Source of the DNA: Rhynochetos jubatus
Taxonomy: Eukaryota; Chordata; Aves; Eurypygiformes; Rhynochetidae
Assembly: GCA_027574665.1 (NCBI GenBank)
Contig: CM050654.1
Location: forward strand, 25,749,722-25,813,721
DNA: 64,000 nucleotides
Reading direction: 5' to 3'
How positions within the stretch are numbered: position 1 is the stretch's first letter; every line of letters begins with the position of its first letter. Positions 11,601 through 26,600 of this stretch are shown one piece after another. Both the position numbers and the translations under genes were made by a program. The notes beneath the pieces were generated by a model that made no database searches, was not told the origin of the DNA, and saw only the letters and a list, made by a program, of their open reading frames with translations.

Positions 11601-14600
11601 TTTTTTTTTTCCATCATAGCAGAGGAAACACTGGCGTGTGTGAAAGTCAAGGGGAGGGTAAAACAGATAACTGGTTTCATTTCTAGAATAATCTTTAAAT
11701 ACAGATAATTTTTCTACAAGCAAATTTCCTAAAATTATTTGGCCGACACTTGGTAGCTGTGTACTGCAAAGAATGGGAGAAGTTGCTCACAGCTCTGACA
11801 CTGCCTCTGCTGTTGGTCAGCCAGTTGTCCTTGTCACTCTGCGCTTGGGTTACCGTATTCTTGCATGTCTGTAGCAGAAAGCTAGGAAGGAGGTGTGCCA
11901 AACTAGTGCAAGGAGAAGCCAGCTTCAGTCATTTCCAGGTCCCCATCTGAGGATGTGAGATACCTCGGCAAGAGAAGAGAACAGACACTGGGGGGCATAT
12001 GGTACAGAAGAGTCAAGGGGTGGGTGGGGGAAGGAAGTCACAGAGATGAGTGGAGAGGGAAGCAGGCTGTATCCCATCTCCAGATTCAGTAGAAAACTGG
12101 GGCAAGCATCTGCCTGCTGTGCTGTCAGGCTGGCAGTGGAGCTCATGTGCTCAGCTCCTCTGAGCTGCCTCCTCCCCACCTCTGCAGAAAGCTGAGCACA
12201 CCCCCTGCACTCACTCCCTCCATGATCTGAGAGAGCTGGCACCACCCTGGCCTTTTCTTCCCTTTTCAGATGTGATCCAGAATCCTCCCATTTGTGCTTT
12301 TGTCAGCTTTCTCTCTCTCCCTTCTCTCTCTCCACCTATGCGTATAATCCAAGGCATCCCACCCCCAGTATTTTTACTAGAGGCATTTTGGCTTTCCCCC
12401 TTGTGAAAACTCAACCCCTGCACTATGGCAAGTGAAAGATTTTTAGAATTTTAAATACTTTTATTCCTTTCCTTCTCACTAGTTGGGACAGTGGAGAGTC
12501 AAATCCTGTGAAGAAAAACTGAAGTATGTGTGCAAGAAAAAAGGAGAGATTTTGAATGAAACAAAATCAGATAAAAGTTGTTCATTGGAACAGGTAATAG
12601 GAAATCTCGATTTCTTTTACTTTCACTTGCTTCAGAAACCTTCATATAATTACTTATTTCCTCTACTTCCCATTTCCTTCTTGCCCATACAATCAAGTCT
12701 ATGGAACGTTTTGGCTGGAAAAGGACATTTGTGTAGCATGAGCCAAATTTCAGATTCTCCTAAGCAGGCTCTGGATGCATTACCACTGTTTATTGGTGAA
12801 AGAATTACAAGCTTGGACCCAGGGATGTTGTTTTTTATTTATTTCTTTGGAAAACAAAAAAATTGCTTTTACAAAACATGTTATCACTGATACTATATGT
12901 TCTGTGGTTTTTGCTTTAAGTATGTATTAAAATTTAGGATAAGCACTTTGTAACATAAAGATATGCAGAGGTTGATAAATGAGATTAGGTTTCTGTTATG
13001 CTTCACTTGGCTCTTGTTTTTGTTCTTGACTTGAATAAAGGTGGGGGCATTTTTGTTGTGGTTTTGGGATTTTTTTTACAGTATAACATGCTACAGCGTA
13101 AATAAGGCTTGGAAAGAAGTCTATTCTGGTTTGAACAATCTTGGAACGGTATTACTAGCTACTTCAGAGTTCTTTGGTTTAGTTTTCTGTTGCCTATCGC
13201 CTGCAACAGGAAACATGTTTACCCCTTATCTTTCTTTCTGCACAACCTAGGGGTATTTTTACTCTCTTCAGAGGCTGCCAGCATGTGGAAGTTACAGCTT
13301 TCTGTGCTGTTCAGACACCAGTGGCATTGGTAGGCTAGCAGAGAGGTGACACACTGATGTTCCTTGAAATTTAAGTGTAAATATAGCAGAGAAGATTTTG
13401 TAACTTCACACATTTTCAGTATAAATTATTTTTTTCAGAAGAAACACTAGTAAGGGCCTGTTATTCTTCCTTTGTTTGAATCCTGCCGTTGGTGGAACAG
13501 CATGAAAACTCCTATTGTTTCGAACAGGATTAGGCTGTTGCCCTTGTGTTTCTCTCTAAATGCACGTAGCAGTCAGAAGACTCTGCACAGTCTCGCTAAA
13601 ACAGTGCTGTATTTTATTCCCGTGGTTGCATTATTTCTTAGAACTGTGAATCTGACAGTTGATGATACTGGACCTTGTACGTGATGCGCTGTACTTCTTT
13701 CTTGTATATGCTGTGCTGGCTTGTGGGCACCAACCAATGTTAGCAATGATTTATTTTCTCCTGTAGATAATGCCTAAATTAGGTCGTTAGGTATAAACGT
13801 GCTTTTCATTCTCTAATCAGGGATGGGAGAGACATGGAAACTACTGTTACAAGATTTATAAGACGGAAGTTTCATTTGGAGCACAGTGCAATCTTACAGT
13901 GATGAACAGGTAAAACACATCTCTGTAATTTATGGGCATGTTTTACAGTATGTTCCTGGAGATGTAGTCAGAGATTGAAACCCCTGTACGCTAATTTATA
14001 AAGAAAAAATAGAGATAGAATTGCTTTTGCAGAGAAATAGCAAACTGGGGTTTCCGTGGTGTGATAAAGGTAAACTGACAGTGTAAAATCTTCTCAGAAG
14101 TGTGTGAATTCCCAGCCTGCTGACCCCGTGTTGAATATGGGACTGCCTGTATGACCATTTGAACTAACTCATGTAATACAATGCCTGGTTTTCAAATGGA
14201 GTCGATAGTTTCAGATATCTTTCAAATATTGTCTCAAATTTATCTGTGAATTTTCAGATTTGAGCAGGAATTTATAAACAGTCTAATTAGAAAACACACC
14301 AAAGTTGAAGAAAAATACTTCTGGACCGGTTTGCAGGATATCAGCCAATCGGGAATATATTCCTGGGGTACAGTGGAAGAGGAAAAAACCGAAGCTGTGA
14401 CATACACTAACTGGAATTCCTTGCAACCAGGTAAATTTAACAATTAAAAAATACATGAAATTACTGTAAGTTTACATTGAGCAAGTGTTGGAGTACCACG
14501 TTACATAGCTCCAAGGATGAAATAAAAAAGTAATTCAGGAATCTATTGATTTTTTTTTTTTTTTTTTAAAAAACAAGCCAACAGTTTTACATGTGTCTTT

Positions 14601-17600
14601 GGTGGCTTAAATTGTAGAGTTTTCAGGAGGATGCGTGGCCATGCCCAGTGGAAAGTCTCTTGGAAAGTGGGAAACTAAAGACTGTAAAACCACTAAAGCA
14701 TTTTCTGTCTGCAAAAAATACATCGGGCTGCCCAAGGAGCCAGAAGTGCTCCCAAAACCAACTGATCCCTGTCCCCCTGGGTGGCACAACGGGTCCGGCC
14801 TTGCCTGCTACAAGGTAAAATGTTCCTGTTACATGTGAATTGTTCGTTTCTCTTGCAGCAAGTGTGTGATTAGCCGTTTTGTGGCTTATACTTGCTCTGA
14901 AGGGTATTTCAAAGATGTTTCGCACTGGGGGGAGGAATCCATGTTGATTCAGGTTGACTGCCTCCAGGTGTTCTCACGCATCATCCTCTGCAATTCCCAA
15001 AAGATGCAGTGTGCCTCTCCTTGCTCTTTCTGCTGCCAGCTTGGCACGTTAGAGCAGAGTGGGGTGACAGTGTTCCTCCGTGCTGCCATCTCGGGAGCCT
15101 GGTGCTGGCAGAGGGTGCTGGGACTGTATCCTGCCGGTGGCAGCGTGTCGAGACACCTGGATGAGGAGGAAAGGGCTTTGCATCACCTTCGCTCATCCTT
15201 CTACTTTCTCTACTCTAAGAATGTAGATAGGAGAGGTGGAATTTTCTCTGGTTTGAGTACAGATATCAAACTTTATCCAAAAAAGTGCAGTCCCAATTGT
15301 ATTTTACTGTTTTTGAAGTAAATAGTGGAAGTAACCAGCCATGCTGTTAGTTGGAATGGCCTAAACAAGTTTGTATTTAGAAATGTAGTTTTTTCCCCTC
15401 CTATTAACAATCAACTCAAGTGAAAACCGAGGCTGTTTATTGGCTTGTTTACTCATTATTTCTGGACTCCACGTCTGCAGCCAACTGTGTCTTGTAAACA
15501 GCTCGTGTAGCAAAGTGGCGAAACCCAGCTTGAACAGCAAGGCTGTGGGCAGGGATCCTGGAGGGGTGGGTCTGGCTGGTGTGCAGCATGGCTGTCCCAC
15601 GGCTGATGGCATGTGACAGCTGGCCCTGGCAGTTTCTCCAGAACTCCTGTTGACCAAGTGCGGCATGTCTGTGCAGAGAGACCCGGCTGATGGGAATGGG
15701 CTTGGACCGAAGTCAAGGGGATGGAGCGGGCATGTTAGCTGAGCTCCGTGAGCCAAGTGTGTCACCCTGATACACCGCAGGTAGAAACGGGTGTGCCGAA
15801 GAACTCTCCTCACCTGCAGCACCCAAACGGGCCTGGTTTCAGTGAAAATTGCGCTGTGCAGTTCACCGTAAATTTGAAAGAACATCCCTTAAAACCTATA
15901 ATTTGGCTTGCAGTTTTGGAGTGAGTTTGGGGTTGTTTTGTCAAATCTTTCTGGTAAAGAAAAACAGAGAAAGCCTGCCATATGGAATGCGTTGCATATG
16001 AAAAAAATTTTGTCAGCTAAACTTCAGAGTCTGGCTGTTGTCAAACAAACGGAAAAAAATAAAATAATTGTGAAGAAGTCAAGCTCTCTCCCTATGGAAA
16101 TACCAAGTACTCGTCCCTACCTCGGCTGGCCCTGTTTGAGTAGTACAGGAAGGGTTTAAAAATGCTGTCCCTCGGGTTGTTTTCTACTCTGACGTTTGGC
16201 TGTTTTGAAGTTCTTCCACAGCGAAAGAGTGCTGCGAACCAGGACGTGGGAAGAGGCAGAAAGGTTCTGTGAAGCGCTCGGAGGCCATCTGCCTAGTTTT
16301 AGTCACTCAGAAGAAATCAAAGCGCTTCATTCTATCCTGAGAAAAATAATCAGGTAACAAACTAGCTGCGGGCTAGAATTTTGATTTTGGTCACATTCTG
16401 CAGTAGATGGCAAATGCTGCTGCTGACCCCGAATGGCAAGTATGAGGCAGTGTGTGGTGACTGTTTCCCACAGTAAAAACGACTAGATGTGGCATTTGAA
16501 CTGCTGGTCGTGTCACTGCCTTCCTGGAAAATGTCAAGGGAGTACGGCTTGGGCGAACGTTTCACATTGCTAGAGGAAGTGCAGGAAAGAGAGATTTGCT
16601 TTGAGCATCTTCCAATACATGCTTTTAAGTCTGTTGTGTTGTAATGTGTTTCTTTCTTTACGTTGAATTCTGGCACAACTGGGTGATAGTTGTTCCTGTT
16701 GTTTACTGATACATTCTTTAGAGATGAGTTATTATTTCAGTTTTTCACATAAGTCTGATCTTTATTCATTAAATGCTGCCTGACTAAACTGGGTCCTATC
16801 TTTTGGAAATGTGAATAATGTAGTGTCCAGCAATCTGGTTGGCATGGATCCCATTTGGCATAACTGCAGTAACACTACATGGGCATTAGATGGGTGTGTT
16901 GAGTTTTCTGGTATCAACAAAGTAAATGCTACATAATTTATGAGTCTAAGGCTCTATTTTTAATCAAAGAAACTGTCAGTGCAAAGCTTTATTAGGCATT
17001 GGTGTGATGTCAGATCCTTGTGTAATGATGGGGTTTTTTTTTTTTGATTGGCAGCCTGTTTTTTTAGAACTTTTGCCAGCTTAAACTCAAGTGCTGCCAG
17101 TTATACGATATAAATTTTTTCATCAACAAACTAAATCGGGATTATTTCAGAAGCTGCCAATATACAACACTGTGATTAAATCTTAAAACTTGATGACTGA
17201 AGAGGTGCCTTCTTGAAAACCTAGTGAACTTTCAGAAGTGCACAAATCATGAAAATTACTCAATGTTTATGTTAATAAGAGGCAAAAACAAACTTGCATG
17301 CTCTATATATAGATGGCTTAGCTTGTATAAAAGCCACTTGTGTCTCTTTTGGCAAAGTGACTAAAGTCCCTGAAATAAAAATTAGTGCACAAGTTATTTT
17401 TAGTTCTAGATCTTATTATATTGGTTTGCAGTTACAAATTTTGCTTTAGTGTACCTAATGTACTATGAAATGTGAATAGAGAAGTAACGCACTTCATTTT
17501 CCTACGGGTACGTGGAACTACTTTTCAGTTTGCAGACCATCTGAAGTATTAATTATAGTTAATGTCCATTTTTTGTTAGGAATTTAAAGGTGGAGACTTT

Positions 17601-20600
17601 TCTTGTCTTTCCAGAAAGTCAGCTGACGCAAGATGCTACTGCCATTCCCATATTTCAGAAAACTCAAACTTAGCCTGGGAGAAGGAAAGTCCCAGTACTT
17701 CAGTATTTTTCTACCAGAACTTTAAATAAGGGACAATATATTGAGCCCAGTATAAACTGACTTTGCAGTCAGTGTTGCAGTAACTGCATGTGTCAAATAT
17801 GACCCAAACCATGGTATTTTCATCTGGGTTTACCCCTTTTCAAGCATTGCAGAACTTACTGAACAGAAATACTATATGTGATATTACCTGAAGCCTTTTA
17901 AATAATGTTTGTTTGTTTAGAAAACATAATGAAGTGTTTAGGTTACTTGTGCTTTTAAATTACTCAGAGGTGGTGATTATATAAAGTATTTTGGAGCTCA
18001 AGAGTGAAGGATGGCTTGTCTGAAAATAAATTCATTTAAGAAAGGTGAGATGAAACCAAGTGAATTATTTCACCAAGAACAAATAATTTAGGTAACTGGC
18101 AGAAATCATTCAAAGATGGTGTTAGATGTGATTAGCTGCTGGAGTGCACTGGCATGCAATTTGTCCCTGTTCCCTGCATTTACTCAGTGCAAACTCTGAC
18201 CTAAACTATTCATTCAGTGCACTCATTTCAGCTTGGGTAAGGAGCCACACCTTGGCTTTTTTGATTTCGGGTTTTTTCCCCTTGCACAGTTCTGCAGTGA
18301 CTCATTGAGAGCTGTTTGTTTTTAAATGTTAGCAAAAGTCAGTTTGGTTCACCAGGAAAAGGGCAGCTTGCCTAGTCCATTCTGTTCTTTACTCGAATTC
18401 CACCTTAGAGGCAAAGAAGCTTGAATTGCTCCAGCCAAGTCGGGTGATTGCCATTGGAAAGGAAAATAAAATTTGCCTGCCAACCTTCCCCTGCCTGAAA
18501 GAAATAGGAGATAACTGCTTTTCACTTTGAGGGACATGATACAGGCAGAACAGATCCGGTTCAGTTACTTCCATTCTTTTAGGATTGTTCAGTGAGCATT
18601 CTGCAGCTTATAGCTGGCAGCGACGCTGGATGCAAGGAGAGGAACAGCTTGGTTTGCTTAGAAATAACATTTCAATGAGAACACCTTACTGGAAACAAAT
18701 CAGTTGCCTTTTATATGCACAGTTCTGCTGCTGTAATTGTTCTGCATCTAGAAAGCCTCACTAACCCTTGAGTTTGCAAGAAAAAGCTGATCTTATTCTC
18801 AATACACTGGCCAAAACAGCAATAAAGCTGAGACGCAAGTTGTGGTTGCATTGCATTAATATAGCTTCTCTTTTCTTCCGCTGCAGAGTAGGTGATCAGC
18901 AGCACAGGGATTCAGCTAGTGGCAGGAGCACAGAGGGAAGAACAGAGGGTCAAATGGGCTTCATATATACTTTTAGGCCAGCGCTGCCTAAAATTAAATA
19001 GTGCCTTAAATTGTACCATTAGGGAGCTGGCCCAGATGTACACGTGTTACCTCTTGTCAAGAGCTAGGTTGAACTTCAAGCCACAGTAACTTCACTTATG
19101 CTCTTAATCTTGTCTTGGTGCTGACATAAGGGACAGAAAAACATCCTTTTGCTATTTCAGCAGTCAGAATATGACAGCAGAAAAAATACTGGTTTATATT
19201 CCCTTCACATTGATCTAAACTGTATTTATCCACTCCTGCACAACCCTGAATTTGGTGAAGTTTTAGTTCTGTGTGAGGGGAAAAGCCAGTGGTGCTCTGT
19301 AGGAGTTGCTGGAGGTTTAGGATTTTTCACTGTTAATCAGCGTGGGATCCATTGTAAAGCACAAATTGCACCTATTTTTTAGGTTAAAATTCAGGATAAT
19401 CTAGGTTTTAGAGGTGGTTCCAGGAATGTAGCTCAAAGAATACTCTGGCACTGATAAATCCAGTTTGACACCAGTCCATAGGATGAATTTTAAATGCTTT
19501 GCGATGAGGAGACAGATGCCTAAAGCACAGGCAAATTCCTTGCTGCAAGCTTAGTTGCAATAGAGAGTCTTAATTCATATTTGTCTTAAATAGTTGGTGG
19601 AATTATTTTCTGTGATGAAGTGATAATGTAATTTCAGAGGGCTATCAAAAGGCTTTATTTAAGCTTGAAAGTGCAATCAAAGATAGTGTTGCAGTTACTG
19701 AATTACTCATGGTCATGTCTGAACAGTTCCAAAAGAAGCAAAAAATTTGTGTTAATGTTTATGTGCTCGGTCGGCTGGAAAACATTGTTGTTTGCAGGCT
19801 GGTAATTGTAAACTGGGAGATAAGCTGGAGAAATTCTTGACCTGGCCCATTTTTTTTTTTTTAAATTTATTTATTACATAAAAGCCAAATACAAGTTGAA
19901 AGACACTGAAAAACTGCTCTAGTTGCTCAGGTAATTACTGCAGATCCTTTTGAAATGAGTGTCTCAAATTTTCTTTTTAGTAGATATTGCTCTGTGATGA
20001 TCGATTGCTTAAACCGCACTAAGCCTGCAGGTGACGGTTAAGCAGGGAGGGTTAAGCAATGTCTGATTCATAACTGGAAAGAACAATCAGAAAAATAAAA
20101 TCCTGAAGGGAAATTGCCAAAAGCCACTTAGCTACTTGACAACTGGGAATGTTTGGCTCACAGTTTCCCCTCTGGAGCGATATGAGGCATTTAAGGCTGT
20201 TTAAATGCTCCTTAGTGGTATCATTAAAAGGCTTAAGGCTATTCAGCATGGTAAGATGGCGCTGGTGTGATCACACTATCACACCAACGTCAGAAAATTA
20301 ATAGTGGAGTTGAGAAAAAAAAACAAAAATGAGATACCAATGGCTGATGCTTTTCTTCCTGACGGGAACCTTACCAAATAAAATGTTGCCCTCTTTGGAT
20401 TTCATGTACTTAGCCCACATACTCTGGGCTAAGCTGCTATTTGTTGGTGCACTGACAGCCAATACAGGCTCAGTTTAGCATCTTTATAGTGATATGTGTG
20501 TAAAGGTATTGGCACAGTTCTGCCAAAGAATTTCTTAACATCGCCCCGTGATTTCATCATGTCGCTTATGCAGGTACGCCTGGATCTGAGTCCATCCCTC

Positions 20601-23600
20601 TGTGTAATAAAGTCATTTTCATAAACTTTCCAAGTTCTGTCTTAAAATGACTTTGTCAGCACTACTGTTGTGGGAGCCTTTCCAAACTCTGACCTCTGCT
20701 GGTCATCCACCTCTTTCTAATTTTGAGCCTAAACTTATTTCTGAGTTGTGGTTCCTTCAGACCTTTTTTGTTCTTTTTGCTCAAATAGCTCCTCTTCTTG
20801 GAGGTCTGTTCTCCTAACATGTTGTAAAGAATAATTATATCCTTTCCCTGTCTTTCTTTGTCAAGGCTAGACAAGAAAATCCTTAATTCTTGTTAATAAC
20901 CTAAACTCTCATTTCCTTAAATATCCTGCATTCCTTCTCTGCATTTGAAATAACACGAATTTATGGAATGGTACTCCCGATACGGTTTTACAAGAGCCCT
21001 GTACTGGGGCATCAACACTTTACTGTCGCTGCCAGACCACCTTGACGAGCGTGCCTTTTCCACAGCTCTGCTGCAGGAGGGTTTCACGTAGCCTGTGAGT
21101 TCATAGAAGGCTCACGCTCCTTCTCCCCACTGCTCCTTCCAGCTGATGCCATGATTCAAAAAAGTGTCTGTCGCCTGTCTTGGGCAGGGCAGTGGATTGG
21201 AGTGAATTGTCATAAACTTCAGTACCTAGCATGAAAACTTTGAGAAGTTGAGGTTGCAGTTCAAAACTAACCTTGCAGTTTGACTGGCACATATTTCATT
21301 TTTGTATAGTATCTTTAGATTCATAAGAAATAGGAAAGAATATGGTGAAGGCTGTTACAATAGAAGTACTTATATCCATTTTCTTGGACAATTCTCTATC
21401 TTGGAGAATAGCTGAAATTTTGAATTTAAGCATCCCCTGCTTAAACAAAGAAATAAAATCTAGAAAAAAAAATACAGTTCTGACTGTAATCCTGTAAAAT
21501 GGAGTAAGATTTCTATTGCCATTCTTCTGTGCAAGCCTTGGGTCAGCGGTTATGGCTATGCCTCTTTTATAGAGGTGTGTAATTGCAATACAGGCCCATT
21601 CTTGGTTTGTTTGTATCAGTGACAAACAGGAAATATGAAGCCAGTTATTCTGTATGAGTACAGGTTTTCAATGGGTTTGAGGAAGAGTGTATTTGAGCTG
21701 ATGATGTAGAAAGAGACGAGCTGAGATGGACAAAGACAAGCAAGCCAAATAAACGCTGTGTATGGGATTGTGGAAGAAAAGTGTAGAAAAGAGACCTTTA
21801 TATGAAGTGACAACTGATGAAGTGGTGATGCTGTGGACAAAGGAATTATATGATTCAGTTCATTTTCTCTGTGACCAGGGAAAGGCAACCCACAGCTCTT
21901 CTTAAAGAAAAGTGCAGAGGGGAAATGTGCCCTTTTGCCCATTTTCTCCTTGAATGGCTATAACTTGCAGTAGTAAACCTATAATTTTGCTGCTTGATCC
22001 TAAGTAGTGCCATGACATAGGCCAGTCTTTCTTCTAAATGAGCTGAACCATACGCTTGTTTGAAGATTTTTATCTTCTTTATTTACAGCAATGACAGATG
22101 GGTATGGATTGGAATGAATAAGAGGAGTCCAGATTCTTTGGGAACCTGGCAATGGAGTGATGATAAACCCGTAAGTTAACTTCTAACCAGGAAATGTCAT
22201 GTCCTGATTTATTTCAGCTTGGACTGGATTGACAGTAAATTGATAAATGTTTTAATTAAAATATGGCAGATCCTTCAACAGATGAATAATTCAGAAGAAG
22301 ATTGTGCACTTAGGAGCTCCTATCCAGGCAGATTTCCAATCAAAAACGTATCTTTAGTGTTAGTTAATCTGATTTCCGTCTCTATTGCTTTAAAGTATTT
22401 TAACAGAAATATAGTAGTAAACTCGAAGAGCTAGTAGAGAGCAAAATGTCTTCATGTCACAACAGAGGGGAGAATTTACCAGTTCATCTCCTTGATATGT
22501 CACGCGTCTCCAGAAATATCTTCCTCACTGTAACTGATTTATTTGCCTGAAATTGTGAGTTCTTTCCCCCTTCCCCCGTGCCAGTAACGGGTATGCAGCC
22601 TCAAAACTGATCCAGTAACTGCTGTTTAACACGTTTTAATAGTGATACACATAATGAAATCCCAAGTTTGAATGGTTATCTTTGGGGATTACCATAGCAA
22701 AAATAGTTGTAAAGAAATGATTCTTTCGTCCTGTCCATCCTGTAGGTAACTAGTGTTGTTATGCCACTCGATTATCTGGAAGACGAATACGATACAAGAG
22801 ACTGTGCTGCATTAAAGGTTAGTTTCAAGGTTTTTAGTAACAGCATGCATATTTTACATGGAAGTAATTGGAAAAAATTCGTTCGCCAGCTGTATATTGA
22901 ATGTAAGTTGACTGCTAAGATTTTTTTTGCATAGTGAAAAAGTTGCCAGTGTTCCCTTTATTGATCTGCACCTATTATCAATTTTCCTTTATTCAAGCAT
23001 TTTTTTTTAATGAACCAAGCACTTTGCTAATGATAACGTTTCATAAGACTTCTTTTGAACCGCAAAGTATTTTAGTAACAATGCTATTGTCTCTATTGCA
23101 TAATACCATACTCTGTATCTCTTGTGTGTTGCACAAAGCACTCACGGATGTAACATGGAGTCTAAAAAAATAAAGCAATGAGAGTCCGACCAGTAACTTT
23201 AAAATCTACATTAACTTTTCTGAACTGCAAATTAAGAAAATGTTTGAAACCTAAAGTGGGGGAATGAAGTAGTCAGGATGGAGTCTGTGTTTGTGTTTAT
23301 TGTCTGTATTTCCTTGTTTACTTGTGAAATAGACTGTAAGTGCTCTACCTGATTCTAACTCAAAATGTCAGGCCCCTGCGTAATTCCTAATTATGTTCTT
23401 CATTGCTTAATTTAGACTTGATGACATGAGTTTTAAAATGGCATTTAACTTTTCTGAAGCATCATCTGACTTGTCATAAGATCATTCCCATACCATCCCT
23501 TTTTTTAACCTAATTAGAACCACCTCAGCTTTTAGGATTTACTGAAGGAAAGAACAGTTGCATCCCTTTGCTTCTGTTCACAGCCATTTCCCCTCATTCC

Positions 23601-26600
23601 CTTCTCTGTGTTCATGGCTCCAGACTGAGAAGTTGTCAGCATTAAGCTGCTAAAAATTTTAGACAAGAGCAGTTGCAAGGGGACACTGTGAATATAGTAA
23701 CCTCCCTCCCCTACTTACTAGGTATAGACATGTTCTTTCACTAAATGATGGAAAATTTTCCCTACTGGCGAGATCAACGAGTGAAGTCACATTTTAAGCT
23801 TGATTGTAAGAAATCATCTTAAATAAAAAAGATTATTTCTGTGCCAGTTCAGATGGTTGCTTCTTTTGAGCAGAAATGCGAATCATTTCAGGGCAACAAG
23901 TTGCAACAGATAATTCAGTAATGAGCATCAGTGAGATCCTGTGCGCTACGAAAAAGCAAAGAAACAACATTGCAAGAAGGCTTTTGTATGTAGACTGATC
24001 GTAAGCCCTTTGTCGAATTGCTTCACAGACTTGGCTAGCACGCAGTTATAGTTGAAGAGCTACTCTTGTATCTGCTCTGGTTTTTGCCAAGTAAGTTGTG
24101 GGACTAAACCCACAATAAAATGTACTGACTTTACCAAAGTACCTTTTTAATACAGTTTCATTTCCCATTGCAGAGACCTATGCCATACTCACTCAGTTCT
24201 CTCTTTCTACTTTATACAGACCTCTCAGTTTTCACGGAGATCGTTTTGGAGATTTTATTTCCATGAAGGCAGAGACTTGGAATTTTACTTCAAGCCTTTT
24301 GATTGTGAAGCTAAACTTGAATGGGTCTGCCAGATAACAAAAGGTAAGCTGCAATGACACCCATTTATTCCTATAAAAGAGTTTATTGTTTATTACCACT
24401 GAGTTGTCATTATTGCCCAATAACAGAAACTTTGCAATGTTTTATCATTTCCTTTCTGAACTGTTAAGAAGTCAGCACCTGAGATGTCTTGCCTATGCCA
24501 CATACAAACAGATGTGCTCTTAGAATGCTCAAAGGTGTCTCAGAAAATGACCAAGAGGAGGATGCAGATATCACTGCTCCCATATTCTTTCTTGTCCCAT
24601 GAAGTGTCAAGTGGCTTCTTATTAGATGAGGTGATATAAGCCACCGAGTCGCAGCATTTGTGGACTTCACTTAATCTTTCTTAGCGCTACTGGTAACTAA
24701 ATGACCACAGACATCTTGGGTGTACAGCTTGCTTCAACCTTAGGTGAATTAGTTACCTTCTGGTAAAACTGATGTACTAGCTCCTCATTGTAGTGAAACA
24801 GAGGAGTGGGAATACAAAGGAATGGCATGGTGTACCTGCCTAGATCCAGGCTTTTCCATGCAGTACGAAAAGTGCTGTACTCTAATAGGCTTTTACGTTG
24901 TTCCTTAAGAGGCATTTCAGGGGACGAAACCTTTTTGTTGTGGGGAAATACAGGTAGATGTACTACTATGATGCTTGTATCCTGCCTGGGAGAAAAGCAG
25001 CCACAGTTGTTTAAGACTGAGTTCTGCAAAACTCCCATTAATTGTATATCTGCTTATTTTAAGCTATTAAACCTGTGTATGATTTCCTTCTCCTGTTATT
25101 TTTTACATCATGCATACTGAGAAACGTGAGTACAATACATCACGTCCGTTATTGGTGACCACAGTCTTGTTAGAAGGTGACCTTGAGGTGACTATTCCTT
25201 TTCTTTTCCTCTGGACAGGTAGCACTCCAAAGACACCTGAGTGGTACATACCAGGTAAATGGATTGTTTGTATATTCTTCAGCTATGTGTATATAGTTGT
25301 TAACCCTCTGTATGCTTTATTAGTTTTGTTATATTACTACTGTAATACCTGTTTGATACCAGGAAAGGTCTTCACTGATAGAATTTGATTCTGAGAGCGC
25401 TCAGAATGCAAGGAGGAGTGTTGGCTCTTCCCAGTGTCAAACTGAAATTTATTACGTTCAGAAAAAGAAAGGATGAGTTTTTCAGAATTTTTCTTATGTG
25501 TGTGATATTTCTTCTGATAGATGAAATTGGAATTCATGGACCCCCGCTTGTTGTTGATGGAGCAGAGCTGTGGTTCGTACCAGATAAAAACCTGAGCTTC
25601 CAGGAAGCTATTTTCTACTGTCAAAAAAATGATAGTGATTTAGCCTCTGTGGAGTCTTACCCAAAACTCAGGACAATACTATCTCAAATAGAAAAGGTAA
25701 GGAGGTGTAATCTGTCTGACAGATACTTTCTACTATAGGGAAATTTTCCTGCCAGATTTTCCAGTATAAGAAGGTGTTAATCCTGGTTTCTTTCTTTTGT
25801 TAAGTTGGCCTTAAGGGTTTTTAATTGTACTTAGAAGGAAAAGATGAGTTGAAAGAGAATTATTTTAATGTTAGTCTTATAAAAAAAAATTGTTTTTAAA
25901 TTTAAAAGTAACCTTAACAACAATGAGGAAAAACCCCACCTCCAAATGGAGAGAAAGTGTCATAACAGGACAACCACATAAGCACCCCATTGTCTGCAAA
26001 TACTTTACTAACAATTGTGCCAGTTCTTAATTTTATGAATGGGACAGCACATAATTTTTCACCTGATGAGAGAATTCAATTAGAAATGCACGGTGGTCTG
26101 ATAGCCTTTACTGAAAGGGTTTTGTAGTGGTCATAGCATGAAAGTACATTCCTTTAAGGAATCTGACCGAAACATTCCAAGTTTCAGCACCTCTGTTACT
26201 GCCTTTCTTGAGGAGACTTTGTTGTTAGGCTGTCTGCTGGAAGAACAGGATTATTCTGAGGAAGGAAGGAAGGATGTGGCACCACATCAGCTTTAGGCAA
26301 CTTGCAGCTACGTCCTGGTTGTCTGATAGACTTCCTGCTCTGAATTTTGTGAGAATGATGTATCTAGCACACACTTAACAGTGTTGCAAGGTTTCCTACA
26401 GCTTTATGCAGCACAGTGGAAAATGTGGGCTGCTTTTTGTCTAGAAGGTGCAGGGGTCCATGTACTTTGTCTATCAGCCTCGACGTGTATCGTGTCCTAT
26501 TGCTGAAGTATAGTAATTCCTGCACATTTTAGAAACATTTTTAATCAAAATTAATTTTGTCACTGATTTACCCTTGGTAGAATCTGGAGCTGTTTCTCTA

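Noticed and set aside
14866..15321. 151-codon plus-strand open frame after LY75 exon 12
   Set aside because: It lies in intron 12, shows no CTLD motif, and neither phase nor flanking sites fit insertion into the receptor.
15361..15885. 174-codon minus-strand open frame in LY75 intron 12
   Set aside because: No recognisable domain and no splice sites that would join it to anything. Local GC content explains its length.
20263..20286. Inverted repeat TGGTGTGAT ... ATCACACCA with 6-base loop
   Set aside because: Only 9 bp of stem in a large AT-rich intron, within what chance allows.
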